Assembly: GCA_019247135.1 (NCBI GenBank)
Contig: JAFAPL010000194.1
Coordinates: 1-23,093, forward strand
DNA length: 23,093 nucleotides
Direction of reading: 5' to 3'
Origin: Chloroflexota bacterium
Lineage (GTDB): Bacteria > Chloroflexota > UBA6077 > CF-72
The notes beneath the pieces were generated by a model. The model was not told the origin of the DNA and did no database searches. It was given only the letters and a program-made list of their open reading frames with translations. Below, piece by piece: positions 7,633-15,330 of the stretch. A program made the translations under genes and the position numbers. How positions within the stretch are numbered: the stretch's first letter is position 1; each line of letters opens with the position of its first letter.

Positions 7633-8551
7633 ACAGGACGTCCACGACGGTATTGGTGGCCACGAACAGCGTGGCGATGACCAGTACGCCGCCTTGCACC
7701 AGCGCGTAATCGCGCTCGGTGATCGCCGTCAGCAGCATCCGCCCAAGACCCGGCAGCGAAAAGACCTGCTCGACCACGACGGCCCCACCGAGCAAATACC
7801 CGACCTGGATGCCGAGCACCGTTGCGACGACGATCATGCCGTTCTTCAGCGCGTGCCTCTCCACGACCTGACGGAGCTCCAGACCTTTCGCCCGAGCGGT
7901 GCGGATGTAGTCGGCCCCGAGCACATCCAGCATGGCCGACCGGGTCGTACGCATCACGACGGCCGCCATCCCGACGCCAAGTGTCACGGCTGGGAAAACG
8001 ATGAACTTCACATTGCCTGCCGGATCGTCGAACAGATCGACGTACCCGCCGGTGTTCGGCATCCAGTGCAGGTAGCGCGAAAAGAGGAGGATTAGCAGCG
8101 TGCCAAGCCAGAAGTTCGGCAATGCGAGGCCTAGCAGTCCAAAGCTCTGGGCCCCAAGGTCCGTCACACTGTTGGGTCGCAGCGCGGACGCGACGCCAAG
8201 CGGGATGCCGATGAGCATCGCCACGATGGCTGCCGTAAGCGCGAGTTCCACCGTGACCGGTAATCGGGCGGCGATCTCGCTCGCGACGGGCTGTCCGCTG
8301 CGGATCGAGAAGCCCGCATCGCCGTGCAGGAGCGAGCCGAGCCACGTCAGATATTGCACGTGGAGTGGCTCGTCCAGGCCGAAGTAGGCCCGCATGCGCG
8401 CGGTCTGCTCGGGTGTGAGCGCAGTCGAGGTTCCGAGCCGCGCGGTGATAGCGTCACCTGGAATCAATCGCAAGAACAGAAACGTGACCACCGACACGCC
8501 CACGAGCGTGAACGGCAGCGCAACGGCGCGCTTGAGCAGGTACGCGGACAA
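7598..8551 (-). CDS. ABC transporter permease, DppB/OppB type
   Basis: The 317-residue membrane protein starts with YLLKRAVALPFTLVGVSVVT and FLRLIPGD, the signature N-terminus of DppB-type permeases. It continues with TPEQTARMRAYFGLDEPLHVQYL. The EAA loop is DYIRTARAKGLELRQVVERH followed by ALKNG, and the end is VVDVLYGFLDPRIRF. The start is TTG, directly adjacent to the TAG of the lipoprotein gene upstream, with no intervening base. It therefore probably depends on ribosomes finishing the lipoprotein gene. With the DppC-type protein it would form the membrane channel of an importer for peptides or similar solutes; the substrate cannot be told from the sequence. Confidence 0.95.
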   Translation of the reverse strand: MSAYLLKRAVALPFTLVGVSVVTFLFLRLIPGDAITARLGTSTALTPEQTARMRAYFGLDEPLHVQYLTWLGSLLHGDAGFSIRSGQPVASEIAARLPVTVELALTAAIVAMLIGIPLGVASALRPNSVTDLGAQSFGLLGLALPNFWLGTLLILLFSRYLHWMPNTGGYVDLFDDPAGNVKFIVFPAVTLGVGMAAVVMRTTRSAMLDVLGADYIRTARAKGLELRQVVERHALKNGMIVVATVLGIQVGYLLGGAVVVEQVFSLPGLGRMLLTAITERDYALVQGGVLVIATLFVATNTVVDVLYGFLDPRIRFA

Positions 8552-10336
8552 CTACTTATTCAGCCACGTCTGCCGCAGGTACAGGATGTTGCCGGTCGGC
8601 ACGTGCTCGAAGCTCATCGTGGTGTTCTGGTAGGCAACGTAGTCCCGCCCAACGTACAGCCACTGGAATGGCGCATCGTCGACCAGCTGCAATTGCACCT
8701 GTGTGTACAGCTGCTTGCGCCGCGTTACGTCGGTGGTCGCCCGCGCCTGTTTGATGGCCTCGCTGACGGCCTGGTTCTCGTAGGACGTGACGAACTTCAG
8801 GTTGCCATCGACGGTGAAGTAGCGGAACAGGTAGTAATCAGGATCCGCGTTGCCGCCGTTCAGGCCCGGGGCCATGTCGAAATCCGCCTTCAGCCACCTC
8901 TGCACCCATTGATCGAACTCGAGCAGCTCGATGTTCATCGTGATCCCGACTTCTGCCAACTGCTGCTGGACGAGCTGGGCAATGTCCTTCGCGTACGCCG
9001 GCTCGGACGTCTCCGTCAGCATCGTGAACTGGATCGGTCCCACGTTGGCCTCGCTGAGGAGCTGCTTGGCTTTGTTCACGTCGCGCGTGTAGCTCGGGTA
9101 CTGACTCACGGGAAGCGCGAACGTGGTCAGGGCCGGCGCGATCGGGCCCGTCGGCTCGCCTTCGCCAAGCGCGACGGTATCGATGATCTGCTGTCGGTCG
9201 ATCGCGTACGAGATCGCCTGGCGCACCTTCACGTTGTTGAAAGGCGGACGCGCGGTGTTGACGAACAGCAGGTTGTAGTTGGGTGATGGCTTCGCATCGA
9301 GCGTAATGCCCTGTTCCTGCCGCAGGCTCTGCGCCGTCTGAGCGTCGTCCACGATCGCCATATCAGCGGCCTTCGTCCGCATGGCGGCTAGCAGGCCAGC
9401 CTGATCCGGGACGACGTTGATGCGAATGGCGTCCAGATACGGCAAGCCCGGGATGTAGAAGTCCGTGTTGGCTTGCAGCAGCATGTAGTTGTCCGGCACC
9501 CACTCGGACAGCTTGAACGGACCAGACCCAATAGCCGCTTCCTTCTTGGATAGATCGTTGCTGTTAGCTTCGGACACCTTCTGGGAGACGATCGACGCAT
9601 TCGGACTGGCCATGTACGGCAGGATCGCCACGTTCGGCTGCTTCAACACGAACACCACCGTCTGCGCATCAGGCGTATCGACGTGATCGATGTCGGTGAA
9701 CAAACTCTTGGCCACCGACCCGTCGACGTTCAGGATGCGGTCATACGTGAACTTCACGTCGCCCGACGTGACAGGGTCGCCATTGTGGAACCTGGCTTGC
9801 CTGAGTTTGAACGTATAGGTCAGCCCGTCCGGCGAGATGGTCCACGAATCAGCGAGATCAGGTTGCACCGTCAAGTCGGGTGTCAGGGAGGTGAGTCGGC
9901 TGTAGATCAGCTCGAACACTCGCTGGCTGGTGAATGCGGGCACCTTTTGTGGGTCGAGGTTGGTCGCTTCGCCCTGTCGCGCGAGCACCAGTGTGCCGCC
10001 GCGCTTGCCTGCCGCGGATGCGGGAATGAGCGTCGGACTGACCGCGGCTGCGACCGGACTTGCCGCAGCCGCCGGACTCGCGGCCGGCGATGCCGCAGGA
10101 CTGGCTGCGGGCGATGCCGCTGGACTGGCCGCCGGTGAGGGTGAGGCGGCGGGTTTAGCGGCGGGCGACGGCGACCCCGCTGGCGAGGCGGCCGGCTTCG
10201 CGGTTGCAGGTGCGGTCGTGGCGGCCGGGGCGGGCGCGCTGGTCGGCGCGGTGGGTGCCGCCGATTGGCATGCGCCAAGCGCGACGATCAGCAACGTCGG
10301 CACCAGACGCAGCCCACGAGGTGCAAGGCTTCTCAC
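8552..10336 (-). CDS. ABC transporter substrate-binding lipoprotein (SBP family 5)
   Basis: The 594-residue product captures solute outside the membrane for the two permeases. It begins with a lipoprotein signal, LLIVALGAC with Cys23 as lipidation site. A low-complexity linker of about 80 residues follows (Ala/Pro/Ser, with SPAA repeats near residues 64-92). The binding domain starts at KRGGTLVLARQGEATNLDP (about 111) and shows DLTVQPDLADSWTISPDGLT, FKLRQARFHNGDPVTSGDV and VRQAISYAIDRQQI, all typical of the DppA/OppA family. The start is GTG without an obvious Shine-Dalgarno sequence; a -10-like TATGCT lies 6 bases upstream, so the transcript could be leaderless. It is the first gene of an SBP-permease-permease-GNAT operon. 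Confidence 0.95.
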   Translation of the reverse strand: MRSLAPRGLRLVPTLLIVALGACQSAAPTAPTSAPAPAATTAPATAKPAASPAGSPSPAAKPAASPSPAASPAASPAASPAASPAASPAAAASPVAAAVSPTLIPASAAGKRGGTLVLARQGEATNLDPQKVPAFTSQRVFELIYSRLTSLTPDLTVQPDLADSWTISPDGLTYTFKLRQARFHNGDPVTSGDVKFTYDRILNVDGSVAKSLFTDIDHVDTPDAQTVVFVLKQPNVAILPYMASPNASIVSQKVSEANSNDLSKKEAAIGSGPFKLSEWVPDNYMLLQANTDFYIPGLPYLDAIRINVVPDQAGLLAAMRTKAADMAIVDDAQTAQSLRQEQGITLDAKPSPNYNLLFVNTARPPFNNVKVRQAISYAIDRQQIIDTVALGEGEPTGPIAPALTTFALPVSQYPSYTRDVNKAKQLLSEANVGPIQFTMLTETSEPAYAKDIAQLVQQQLAEVGITMNIELLEFDQWVQRWLKADFDMAPGLNGGNADPDYYLFRYFTVDGNLKFVTSYENQAVSEAIKQARATTDVTRRKQLYTQVQLQLVDDAPFQWLYVGRDYVAYQNTTMSFEHVPTGNILYLRQTWLNK

Positions 10337-10342
10337 GCGCAG

Positions 10343-10348
10343 AGCATA
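10343..10348 (-). promoter_or_regulatory. Possible -10 box of the ABC operon (leaderless start)
   Basis: On the minus strand TATGCT lies with 6 bases between it and the GTG start of the lipoprotein gene, which would place transcription initiation on the start codon. The region 17 bp further upstream (TCCATC) is a poor -35 match. The call rests on position and the missing Shine-Dalgarno sequence, so it is tentative. Confidence 0.25.
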
Positions 10349-10396
10349 GCTGCCGATCGTCGACTGATGGACGTGCGCTCATGGCACCATTTCGCG

Positions 10397-11389
10397 ATGG
10401 CGTTCGAAAAGTGGCGGCTGGTGGACGCTCAGCAACGCCAGCGTGTCGAAGCAGCGCTGCGTGGCATCGACGGTGCAGCGGAACGTCAGGAGGCGAACTG
10501 CGCGTATCGGCTCGACTTTGCGCGCGGAGACGAGCGTGCCATTGTGCGCCAGTTCACAAACGGCACGCTGACGCTGCAGCAGGTCAGCGGAGGATCTTCA
10601 GGCCTGTACGAGGAGCTGCGCGGGCGCATCGAGACACTCGGGGCGACTGCCACAGTGCCCGGAAAGCCCGTCGGGGCGGACCCCGCGGCCCCTCGAAAGC
10701 CCGTCGGACCGGACCCGGCGACGATCTTCTCGGGCGCCTGGATCGGCACCGACGAAGCCGGCAAGGGTGACTACTTCGGCCCACTCGTCAGCGCCGCTGT
10801 GTGCGTGGACGACCGCACCGCCGCGATCTTGAGAGAGCTGGGCGTCCGTGACTCGAAAACGCTCTCAGACCCGCGCATTCGGCACCTCGCGGCACAGGTT
10901 CGACAGACGACGAAAGCAGCCGTCGTACGCCTCGGCCCCGAGCGTTACAACAGCCTGTACGACGAGTTCCGCCGTGAGGGCAAATCACTGAACACGCTGC
11001 TGGCCTGGGCGCACGCTCGGGCGATCGAAGACTTGCTCAAAGACGGCCCCCAGGCGAACAAGGTTCTCGTCGACCGGTTCACCGACGTCGAATACATCCG
11101 CGCGCGTCTGCTGCACGCTACACGTGTGAGGGACATCGAGCTTGTTGCGCTGCCGAGAGCCGAAGCCAACGTGGGCGTCGCGGCGGCCTCCATCCTGGCA
11201 CGCGCGGAATTCGTGCAATGGATCGAGCGCACCTCGCGCGACCTCGGCCTCAGACTGCCCAAAGGCGCTTCCGACTCGGTGGTCGTCGCAGGCCGCGAAG
11301 TCGTCAGTCGCTACGGCGAGGCGCGCCTGCGAGAACTGGCGAAGCTGCACTTCAAGACAACTGAGGCCGTGCTCGGCCCGCGTGTTTGA
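10397..11389 (+). CDS. rnhC: Ribonuclease HIII
   Basis: The 330-residue enzyme cleaves RNA in RNA-DNA hybrids. It carries the TBP-like N-terminal substrate-binding domain of RNase HIII (ending near FTNGTLTLQQVSG, residues 53-65) and the catalytic core IGTDEAGKGDYFGPLVSAAV (116-135). The GKGD form separates HIII from the AGRGP form of RNase HII. Candidate acidic catalytic residues are Asp119, Glu120 and Asp226 (VDRFTD). RAEANVGVAAASILAR and the ending LAKLHFKTTEAVL are also typical. The linker between the domains contains a repeated KPVG-DPA segment. An in-frame ATG at 10367 is an alternative start, but FEKWRLVD makes 10397 the natural one. It is divergent from the ABC operon and ends 12 bp from the convergent amidohydrolase. 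Confidence 0.93.
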   Translation: MAFEKWRLVDAQQRQRVEAALRGIDGAAERQEANCAYRLDFARGDERAIVRQFTNGTLTLQQVSGGSSGLYEELRGRIETLGATATVPGKPVGADPAAPRKPVGPDPATIFSGAWIGTDEAGKGDYFGPLVSAAVCVDDRTAAILRELGVRDSKTLSDPRIRHLAAQVRQTTKAAVVRLGPERYNSLYDEFRREGKSLNTLLAWAHARAIEDLLKDGPQANKVLVDRFTDVEYIRARLLHATRVRDIELVALPRAEANVGVAAASILARAEFVQWIERTSRDLGLRLPKGASDSVVVAGREVVSRYGEARLRELAKLHFKTTEAVLGPRV

Positions 11390-11401
11390 GATTTACACAG
11401 C

Positions 11402-12241
11402 TCAGAGCCGCAGAATGCGGCGGGCGTTTTCCAGAAGAATCTTCGAATGCACCTCCTGGCGGAAGCCGGCGTTGGGGAAATCGCCGAGCCAGCGTTCGGG
11501 GGTGATGAACGGATAGTCGCTGCCGAACAGCATCTGGTCCTGCAGCAGCGTGTTTGCGAACTGGACGTACTGAGGCGGGATGTACTTCGGCGAGTAGCCG
11601 CTCAGGTCCAGAAACACGTTGCTCTTGTGCCGAGCGAGCGCCAGGCCCTCGTCCGCCCATGGCCATGAGGGATGGGCGGCGATGATCGTGAGATTCGGCA
11701 GGTCCGCCGCCAGATGGTCCAGGTAAATAGGGCGCGTGTAGTCGAGGCGCTGACCGCGACCACCGGGCGTGCCCGCACCCGCGGCCATCATCCCCGTGTG
11801 GAACAGGACTGGCACGCCGAGCTCCGCGGCCGCGGCGAAAAGCTCGTTGAAGCGGCGATCGTTTGGATAAAACGCCTGCCTGCCCGGGTGGAACTTCGCG
11901 CCCCTGAGGCCGAGCTCCCGAACCGACCGTTCCAGCTCGTGGACGGCCAGTGCACCTTTCCACGGATCAATTCCGGCGAAACCGACGAAGACATCGGCAT
12001 GCTTCTGGACCGCTGCGGCCAGCTCTTCGTTTGGATACCTCGGCACGCCGGTGGTGGTTTCAGCATCGGCGCCGAGCAGCACGCCGAACACGTCGAGCTT
12101 TCGGTAGCGCTCGGCGGTCGCATCCATGTCCTCCTGGAGGACGGGGCCGCGGAAGAACTTTTCGGCGTCCGCCACATCGCCGGCCCACGCGCGTGCGACG
12201 CGCTCGTCAGTCGGATGCACATGGAAGTCGATCGCGCGCAC
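11402..12241 (-). CDS. Amidohydrolase family 2 (TIM-barrel) protein
   Basis: The 279-residue protein has all the expected metal-site motifs of the ACMSD-like amidohydrolase family: DFHVHP (His7, His9), GAKFHPG (Lys117), LFHTG (His148), IIAAHPSW (His190) and LFGSDYPF (Asp242). Such enzymes hydrolyse or decarboxylate aromatic and other carboxylated substrates with a bound metal; the substrate here is unknown. The start is GTG (MRAIDFHVH). It lies 48 bp downstream of the histidine kinase on the same strand, so it is likely the third gene of the response regulator-kinase operon. That placement hints at control by, or a product relevant to, the two-component system, but the sequence does not prove it. 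Confidence 0.9.
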   Translation of the reverse strand: MRAIDFHVHPTDERVARAWAGDVADAEKFFRGPVLQEDMDATAERYRKLDVFGVLLGADAETTTGVPRYPNEELAAAVQKHADVFVGFAGIDPWKGALAVHELERSVRELGLRGAKFHPGRQAFYPNDRRFNELFAAAAELGVPVLFHTGMMAAGAGTPGGRGQRLDYTRPIYLDHLAADLPNLTIIAAHPSWPWADEGLALARHKSNVFLDLSGYSPKYIPPQYVQFANTLLQDQMLFGSDYPFITPERWLGDFPNAGFRQEVHSKILLENARRILRL

Positions 12242-12289
12242 TGGACGGCAGCGTACACCCTGCTACGACGGCACCGTCAGCTAGCGGCG

Positions 12290-13813
12290 CTAGTCGTGCA
12301 GCGCGGCCCGCCCCGAGCGGCGGGCGCCAGTCTCGAGCGCGCGCAAGCGAGGCGGCGCGGCCGGCAGGCGCAAAAGGAATTGCGCACCGCTGCCGCGCGG
12401 GCTCTCCGCCACGAGTTCGCCGCCGTGCGCGAGGACAATCGCGCGCGCGATGGCCAGGCCGAGGCCCATGCCGCCCGGGCCCCCGCTCGCTCGACCTTCC
12501 ACACGGAAGTAGCGTTCGAAGACGCGCGGCAGTACGTCCGGCGGAATGCCAGGCCCCGAATCGGTTACGGCGACCTGGTAGTGATGATCCAACGTGTTCA
12601 CGTCCACACGCACCCAGCCATCGGCGCCCGCGTACTTCAGCGCGTTCTCGATGAGGTTCCCTAGCGCCTGCGCGAGCCGGATGGGATCACCCAGCATCGG
12701 CAGGCGCGCGACAGGCAGATGCACCTGCAAGCTGATACCCCGCCGCCGCGCCTCGGGCGTCCACTCGTCATGTATTCCACGTATCACTTCGGCCAGGTCG
12801 ATAGCCTGCGTATCAACGCTCAGGCGTCCACCTTCCCAGCGCGCCAGCTCGAGCAGGTCGTCAGCCAGGCGACTGAGTCGCCGCGTATGCCCGACCAGAC
12901 CACCGATCAGCCGTTGACCCAGCGCGGGATTGGCGTCCGCTGCGCCGCGCTCGAGCGCTTCGGTCGCCGTCTGCATGGCTGAGGCTAACGAGCGCAGCTC
13001 ATGCGAAATGTCAGAGGCGAACTCGCTGCGCGCCTGCTCGTGCACGCGCAGCTGATCGGCCAGCTCGTTGAATGCGGCAACCAGAGCCCGCAGCTCGTCA
13101 GGCCCGCTCGGGGGCACCAGCAGCTTCGGGAAACGGGTATACGCCTGCGGCCCGCTTGCTAACGCGGACGCGGCTTCGGCGACCTGACGGGCTGGCCGGG
13201 CGACCGGTGTGGCCAGGAAGAAGCCCGCGGCGACCGCGACCAGCACAGCGCCGATGGCGACCAACAACGTCGTCGCATTGAGTCGGCCGAGCACGGCCTG
13301 GACGTCGTCCAGCGCGTATGTCGCTTGCAGCGCCCCAACCACACCTTCGCTCGGGCTGACGACGGGCAGGCTGACCCGCACGATCTCCGTTCCACCGAAC
13401 ACCTGGCTGAACGGCTCCGCGTCAGTGACCGGGTCCGTGTCGACGGTGGTCTTTCCGCCGAGAGCAACTTGCAGATCATCATCGTCGGGATCGGCGGCTG
13501 GCCCTTGCGCCGACGTCGCGACGAGGCTGTCGGTGCGATCAACCACCACGATTCGCGCATGCGTGAGGAGCGTCGACCGGTTGACATATGCAGACGCGCC
13601 GGCGAGGTCATGATTGGCAAGCGGGTCGGCGAGTGCGTCGGCAAGTACGCGCGCCTCGTCGACCAGGTCATAGGCCACACGCTCGTGCAGGTTGCTGCGC
13701 AGGATATAGGTCGTATACGCCGCGGACGCAACGACGCCGATTAGCGCGAGGCACGCGTATGTAGTCGCCAGCCGCCCGCGCAACGTGCGGAACGGCCGGA
13801 TGTGGTTGATCAC
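12290..13813 (-). CDS. Membrane sensor histidine kinase
   Basis: The 507-residue kinase has membrane segments near residues 17-38 and 181-201 flanking an extracytoplasmic sensor domain of about 140 residues. A HAMP-like region, the dimerisation and phosphoacceptor helix, and a HATPase domain follow. The phosphorylated histidine is His271 in SDISHELRSLASAM. The usual Thr-Pro after HELR is replaced by Ser-Leu, so the conserved proline is absent. The N box is NLIENALKY (386-394), the G1 box is DSGPGIP (418-424) and the G2 box is GMGLGLAIA (448-456), so ATP binding looks intact. The GTG start overlaps the regulator stop as GTGA, showing tight coupling. The signal sensed is unknown. Confidence 0.95.
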   Translation of the reverse strand: MINHIRPFRTLRGRLATTYACLALIGVVASAAYTTYILRSNLHERVAYDLVDEARVLADALADPLANHDLAGASAYVNRSTLLTHARIVVVDRTDSLVATSAQGPAADPDDDDLQVALGGKTTVDTDPVTDAEPFSQVFGGTEIVRVSLPVVSPSEGVVGALQATYALDDVQAVLGRLNATTLLVAIGAVLVAVAAGFFLATPVARPARQVAEAASALASGPQAYTRFPKLLVPPSGPDELRALVAAFNELADQLRVHEQARSEFASDISHELRSLASAMQTATEALERGAADANPALGQRLIGGLVGHTRRLSRLADDLLELARWEGGRLSVDTQAIDLAEVIRGIHDEWTPEARRRGISLQVHLPVARLPMLGDPIRLAQALGNLIENALKYAGADGWVRVDVNTLDHHYQVAVTDSGPGIPPDVLPRVFERYFRVEGRASGGPGGMGLGLAIARAIVLAHGGELVAESPRGSGAQFLLRLPAAPPRLRALETGARRSGRAALHD

Positions 13814-14553
13814 TGCGGAGTAGGCCGCTCCTCAGCCAGCCGGTAGCCTACGCCCCTGACCGTGTGCAGGTACATGGGGTGGCTGGGGTCCGGCTCGATC
13901 TTCTTGCGAATCATGCGAATGTAGACGTCGAGCGCACGCTCGTCACCATAGAACGACGGCCCCCACACGCTTGCAAACAGCTGGTTTCGCTCGACCACTC
14001 GGCCAGCCGCCTCGGCCAGCAGACGCAGGATGTCGAACTCGCGGGCCGAAACATCGATGATGCGACGGTCGCGCGTGAGGCGGCGCATGCCGGTATCGAT
14101 GCGCAGGCTGCCGATCGTATACACACCGTGCGCGGTATCAGTGGACGCCACACCACTGACGGGCCCACGCCGAATCTGGGCTCGGATGCGCGCCAGCAAT
14201 TCGCCGTTGCTGAACGGCTTGGTCACGTAATCATCCGCGCCCGCATCCAGCCCGGTGATCTTGTCGATGTCGTTGCGGCGCGCCGTGAGCATGATGATCG
14301 GCACGTTCGAGCCCGCGCGCAGGCGGCGCGCTACTTCCACTCCGCTCAGATCGGGCAGCGCAACGTCGAGCAGGACGGTGTCGGGCGCAGGCTGGCCGCG
14401 TGCGACGGCGAGTGCTTCCGCACCAGTGGCCGCCAGCTCCACGCTGTACCCCTCCTGACGGAGAATGAAAGCGAGCGCTTCAGCCTGGAGCGGGTCGTCT
14501 TCGACAACAACTACTCGTCCCGAAGCTGGTGTCTTATCATGTAGCTCGCTCAT
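13810..14553 (-). CDS. OmpR/PhoB family response regulator
   Basis: The 247-residue protein has a receiver domain with the acidic pair in VVVVEDDP (about residues 14-21), phosphoacceptor Asp63 in LLDVALPD, Thr90 in IIMLTAR and Lys112 in YVTKPF. A winged-helix DNA-binding domain (about 146-240) shows [30 protein letters not shown] and the final [13 protein letters not shown]. OmpR-type regulators bind direct repeats near promoters. I chose the ATG at 14553; an in-frame TTG at 14571 would add six residues. The gene overlaps the kinase gene by 4 bp. The 66-bp region to divergent tatA holds a tandem TTCAAC-N2/3-GAC repeat that could be a binding site. Confidence 0.95.
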   Translation of the reverse strand: MSELHDKTPASGRVVVVEDDPLQAEALAFILRQEGYSVELAATGAEALAVARGQPAPDTVLLDVALPDLSGVEVARRLRAGSNVPIIMLTARRNDIDKITGLDAGADDYVTKPFSNGELLARIRAQIRRGPVSGVASTDTAHGVYTIGSLRIDTGMRRLTRDRRIIDVSAREFDILRLLAEAAGRVVERNQLFASVWGPSFYGDERALDVYIRMIRKKIEPDPSHPMYLHTVRGVGYRLAEERPTPQ

Positions 14554-14566
14554 CGGGGCTGCAACA

Positions 14567-14595
14567 TTCAACGTGACCTGTTCAACTTTGACTTA
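14567..14595. promoter_or_regulatory. Tandem direct repeat between regulator and tatA
   Basis: TTCAAC occurs at 14567-14572 and 14581-14586, each followed after two or three bases by GAC (GTGACC, then TTTGACT). The repeat sits in the short divergent gap and could bind the response regulator or contain overlapping promoters. This is inference from position and repetition only. Confidence 0.3.
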
Positions 14596-14606
14596 TTCGT
14601 ACCACC

Positions 14607-14612
14607 GGGAGG
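14607..14612 (+). promoter_or_regulatory. Ribosome binding site of tatA
   Basis: GGGAGG lies 7 bases before the ATG at 14620 and fixes the start of the short tatA gene. Confidence 0.7.
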
Positions 14613-14619
14613 CTTCAAT

Positions 14620-14970
14620 ATGGGTGTAGGGGCGCTTCAGCCGGGGCATTTGATCGTCATCCTGGTGATCGTGCTGCTGATTTTTGGCCCTGGCAAATTA
14701 CCAGAGCTCGGTAAGGCTCTGGGCGACGGCATGCGTGAGCTCAAGAAGGCCACCAGCGGAGGAGAGGACGCCGCGAACTCGACCAACGCAGCGTCAACCA
14801 CTGCCACGGCTGCCACCACGCCCGTGGCCCCGCTGGCCAGCACGACTCCAGGAGCTCCGACCGTCGCGACACGGCCGTGCCCGAGCTGCGCTGGCGCAGT
14901 GCCAGTCGGGGACAAGTTCTGCGGCCACTGCGGAGCGACGATTCAGCCGTCGACGGTCAACACCGTCTAG
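14620..14970 (+). CDS. tatA: TatA/TatE translocase subunit with C-terminal zinc ribbon
   Basis: The first 45 residues form a TatA-type subunit of the twin-arginine translocase: a short N-terminal membrane helix ([20 protein letters not shown], residues 11-30), the FGP hinge, and the amphipathic helix [14 protein letters not shown]. TatA oligomers let folded proteins cross the membrane. A flexible Ala/Thr/Pro linker follows (about 48-84). The end is CPSC (87-90) and CGHCG (101-105), a zinc-ribbon pattern that ordinary TatA lacks. The total of 116 residues is longer than many TatA proteins. No tatC is in the window. A strong terminator follows, so it is probably monocistronic. Confidence 0.9.
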   Translation: MGVGALQPGHLIVILVIVLLIFGPGKLPELGKALGDGMRELKKATSGGEDAANSTNAASTTATAATTPVAPLASTTPGAPTVATRPCPSCAGAVPVGDKFCGHCGATIQPSTVNTV

Positions 14971-14998
14971 ACGCGTCAACCCCGAGTTTCGAGCATCA

Positions 14999-15028
14999 AA
15001 ACCCCGCGGCGAATCGGCCGCGGGGTTT
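14999..15028 (+). terminator. Intrinsic terminator after tatA
   Basis: A perfect 12-bp inverted repeat (AAACCCCGCGGC at 14999-15010 and GCCGCGGGGTTT at 15017-15028) encloses a 6-base loop, and the hairpin ends in a short T run. It lies 29 bp after the tatA stop. Confidence 0.85.
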
Positions 15029-15063
15029 GTATTTGCGTGTGAGGCTGATTCGCCGCGCTTTTT

Positions 15064-15085
15064 GCCTAATCTTTAGGCCGTTTTT
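15064..15085 (+). terminator. Second terminator-like hairpin
   Basis: GCCTAA (15064-15069) and TTAGGC (15073-15078) pair around a 3-base loop, followed by CG and five T residues. It may back up the tatA terminator. The stem is only six pairs, so the call is moderate. Confidence 0.5.
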
Positions 15086-15156
15086 ACCTACCTTTAAGCT
15101 GCCTTTCACCTTCGCGAGAACGCCTCTAGCGACAATTTGCATCGGCTGGTTAGGAA

Positions 15157-15179
15157 CTGACCTGACCGGTCAGCGTCAG
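15157..15179. promoter_or_regulatory. Palindromic operator-like site upstream of lctP
   Basis: CTGACCGGTCAG (15162-15173) is a perfect 12-bp palindrome. It is flanked by a further CTGAC (15157-15161) and GTCAG (15175-15179), giving a nearly symmetric 23-bp element. It lies about 160 bp before the lctP start and looks like a dimeric repressor site. The cognate regulator is unknown. Confidence 0.45.
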
Positions 15180-15330
15180 CGCTGGGGTGAATGCCTCCAA
15201 CTCCCCTAAGCTCCTGCGCTGGCTGATGAGGCTGGAGTTGCACCGTGCGGGGGTGCTTCTCCAGCCTTACGTCGTTAATTGCCTCCGCCGAGTACCATGC
15301 GCCGTGCGAGGACTTCGCTGTTAGGGGAGG
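15177..15330 (+). ncRNA. Candidate structured leader RNA of lctP
   Basis: The long leader holds several pairings. CAGCGC (15177-15182) faces GCGCTG (15216-15221). A hairpin of nine plus five pairs spans 15229-15267, with outer arms AGGCTGGAG and CTCCAGCCT and inner arms GCACC and GGTGC separated by TT on both sides. CAACTCC (15198-15204) can instead pair with GGAGTTG (15234-15240), which would break that hairpin. CTCCCCTAA (15201-15209) is exactly complementary to TTAGGGGAG (15321-15329), which contains the ribosome binding site. I do not recognise a known riboswitch class. The structures were found by eye and not folded. Confidence 0.35.
15323..15330 (+). promoter_or_regulatory. Ribosome binding site of lctP
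   Basis: AGGGGAGG ends 9 bases before the GTG at 15340 and supports that start. Its core is complementary to an upstream leader segment. Confidence 0.65.

Noticed and set aside
10063..10147. CRISPR-like or tandem non-coding repeat
   Set aside because: The repeat is in frame within the lipoprotein linker and has no spacer-repeat structure.
15223..15267. Hammerhead ribozyme core (CTGATGAG followed by a hairpin)
   Set aside because: The required CGAAA after stem II is missing, so the core match is incidental.
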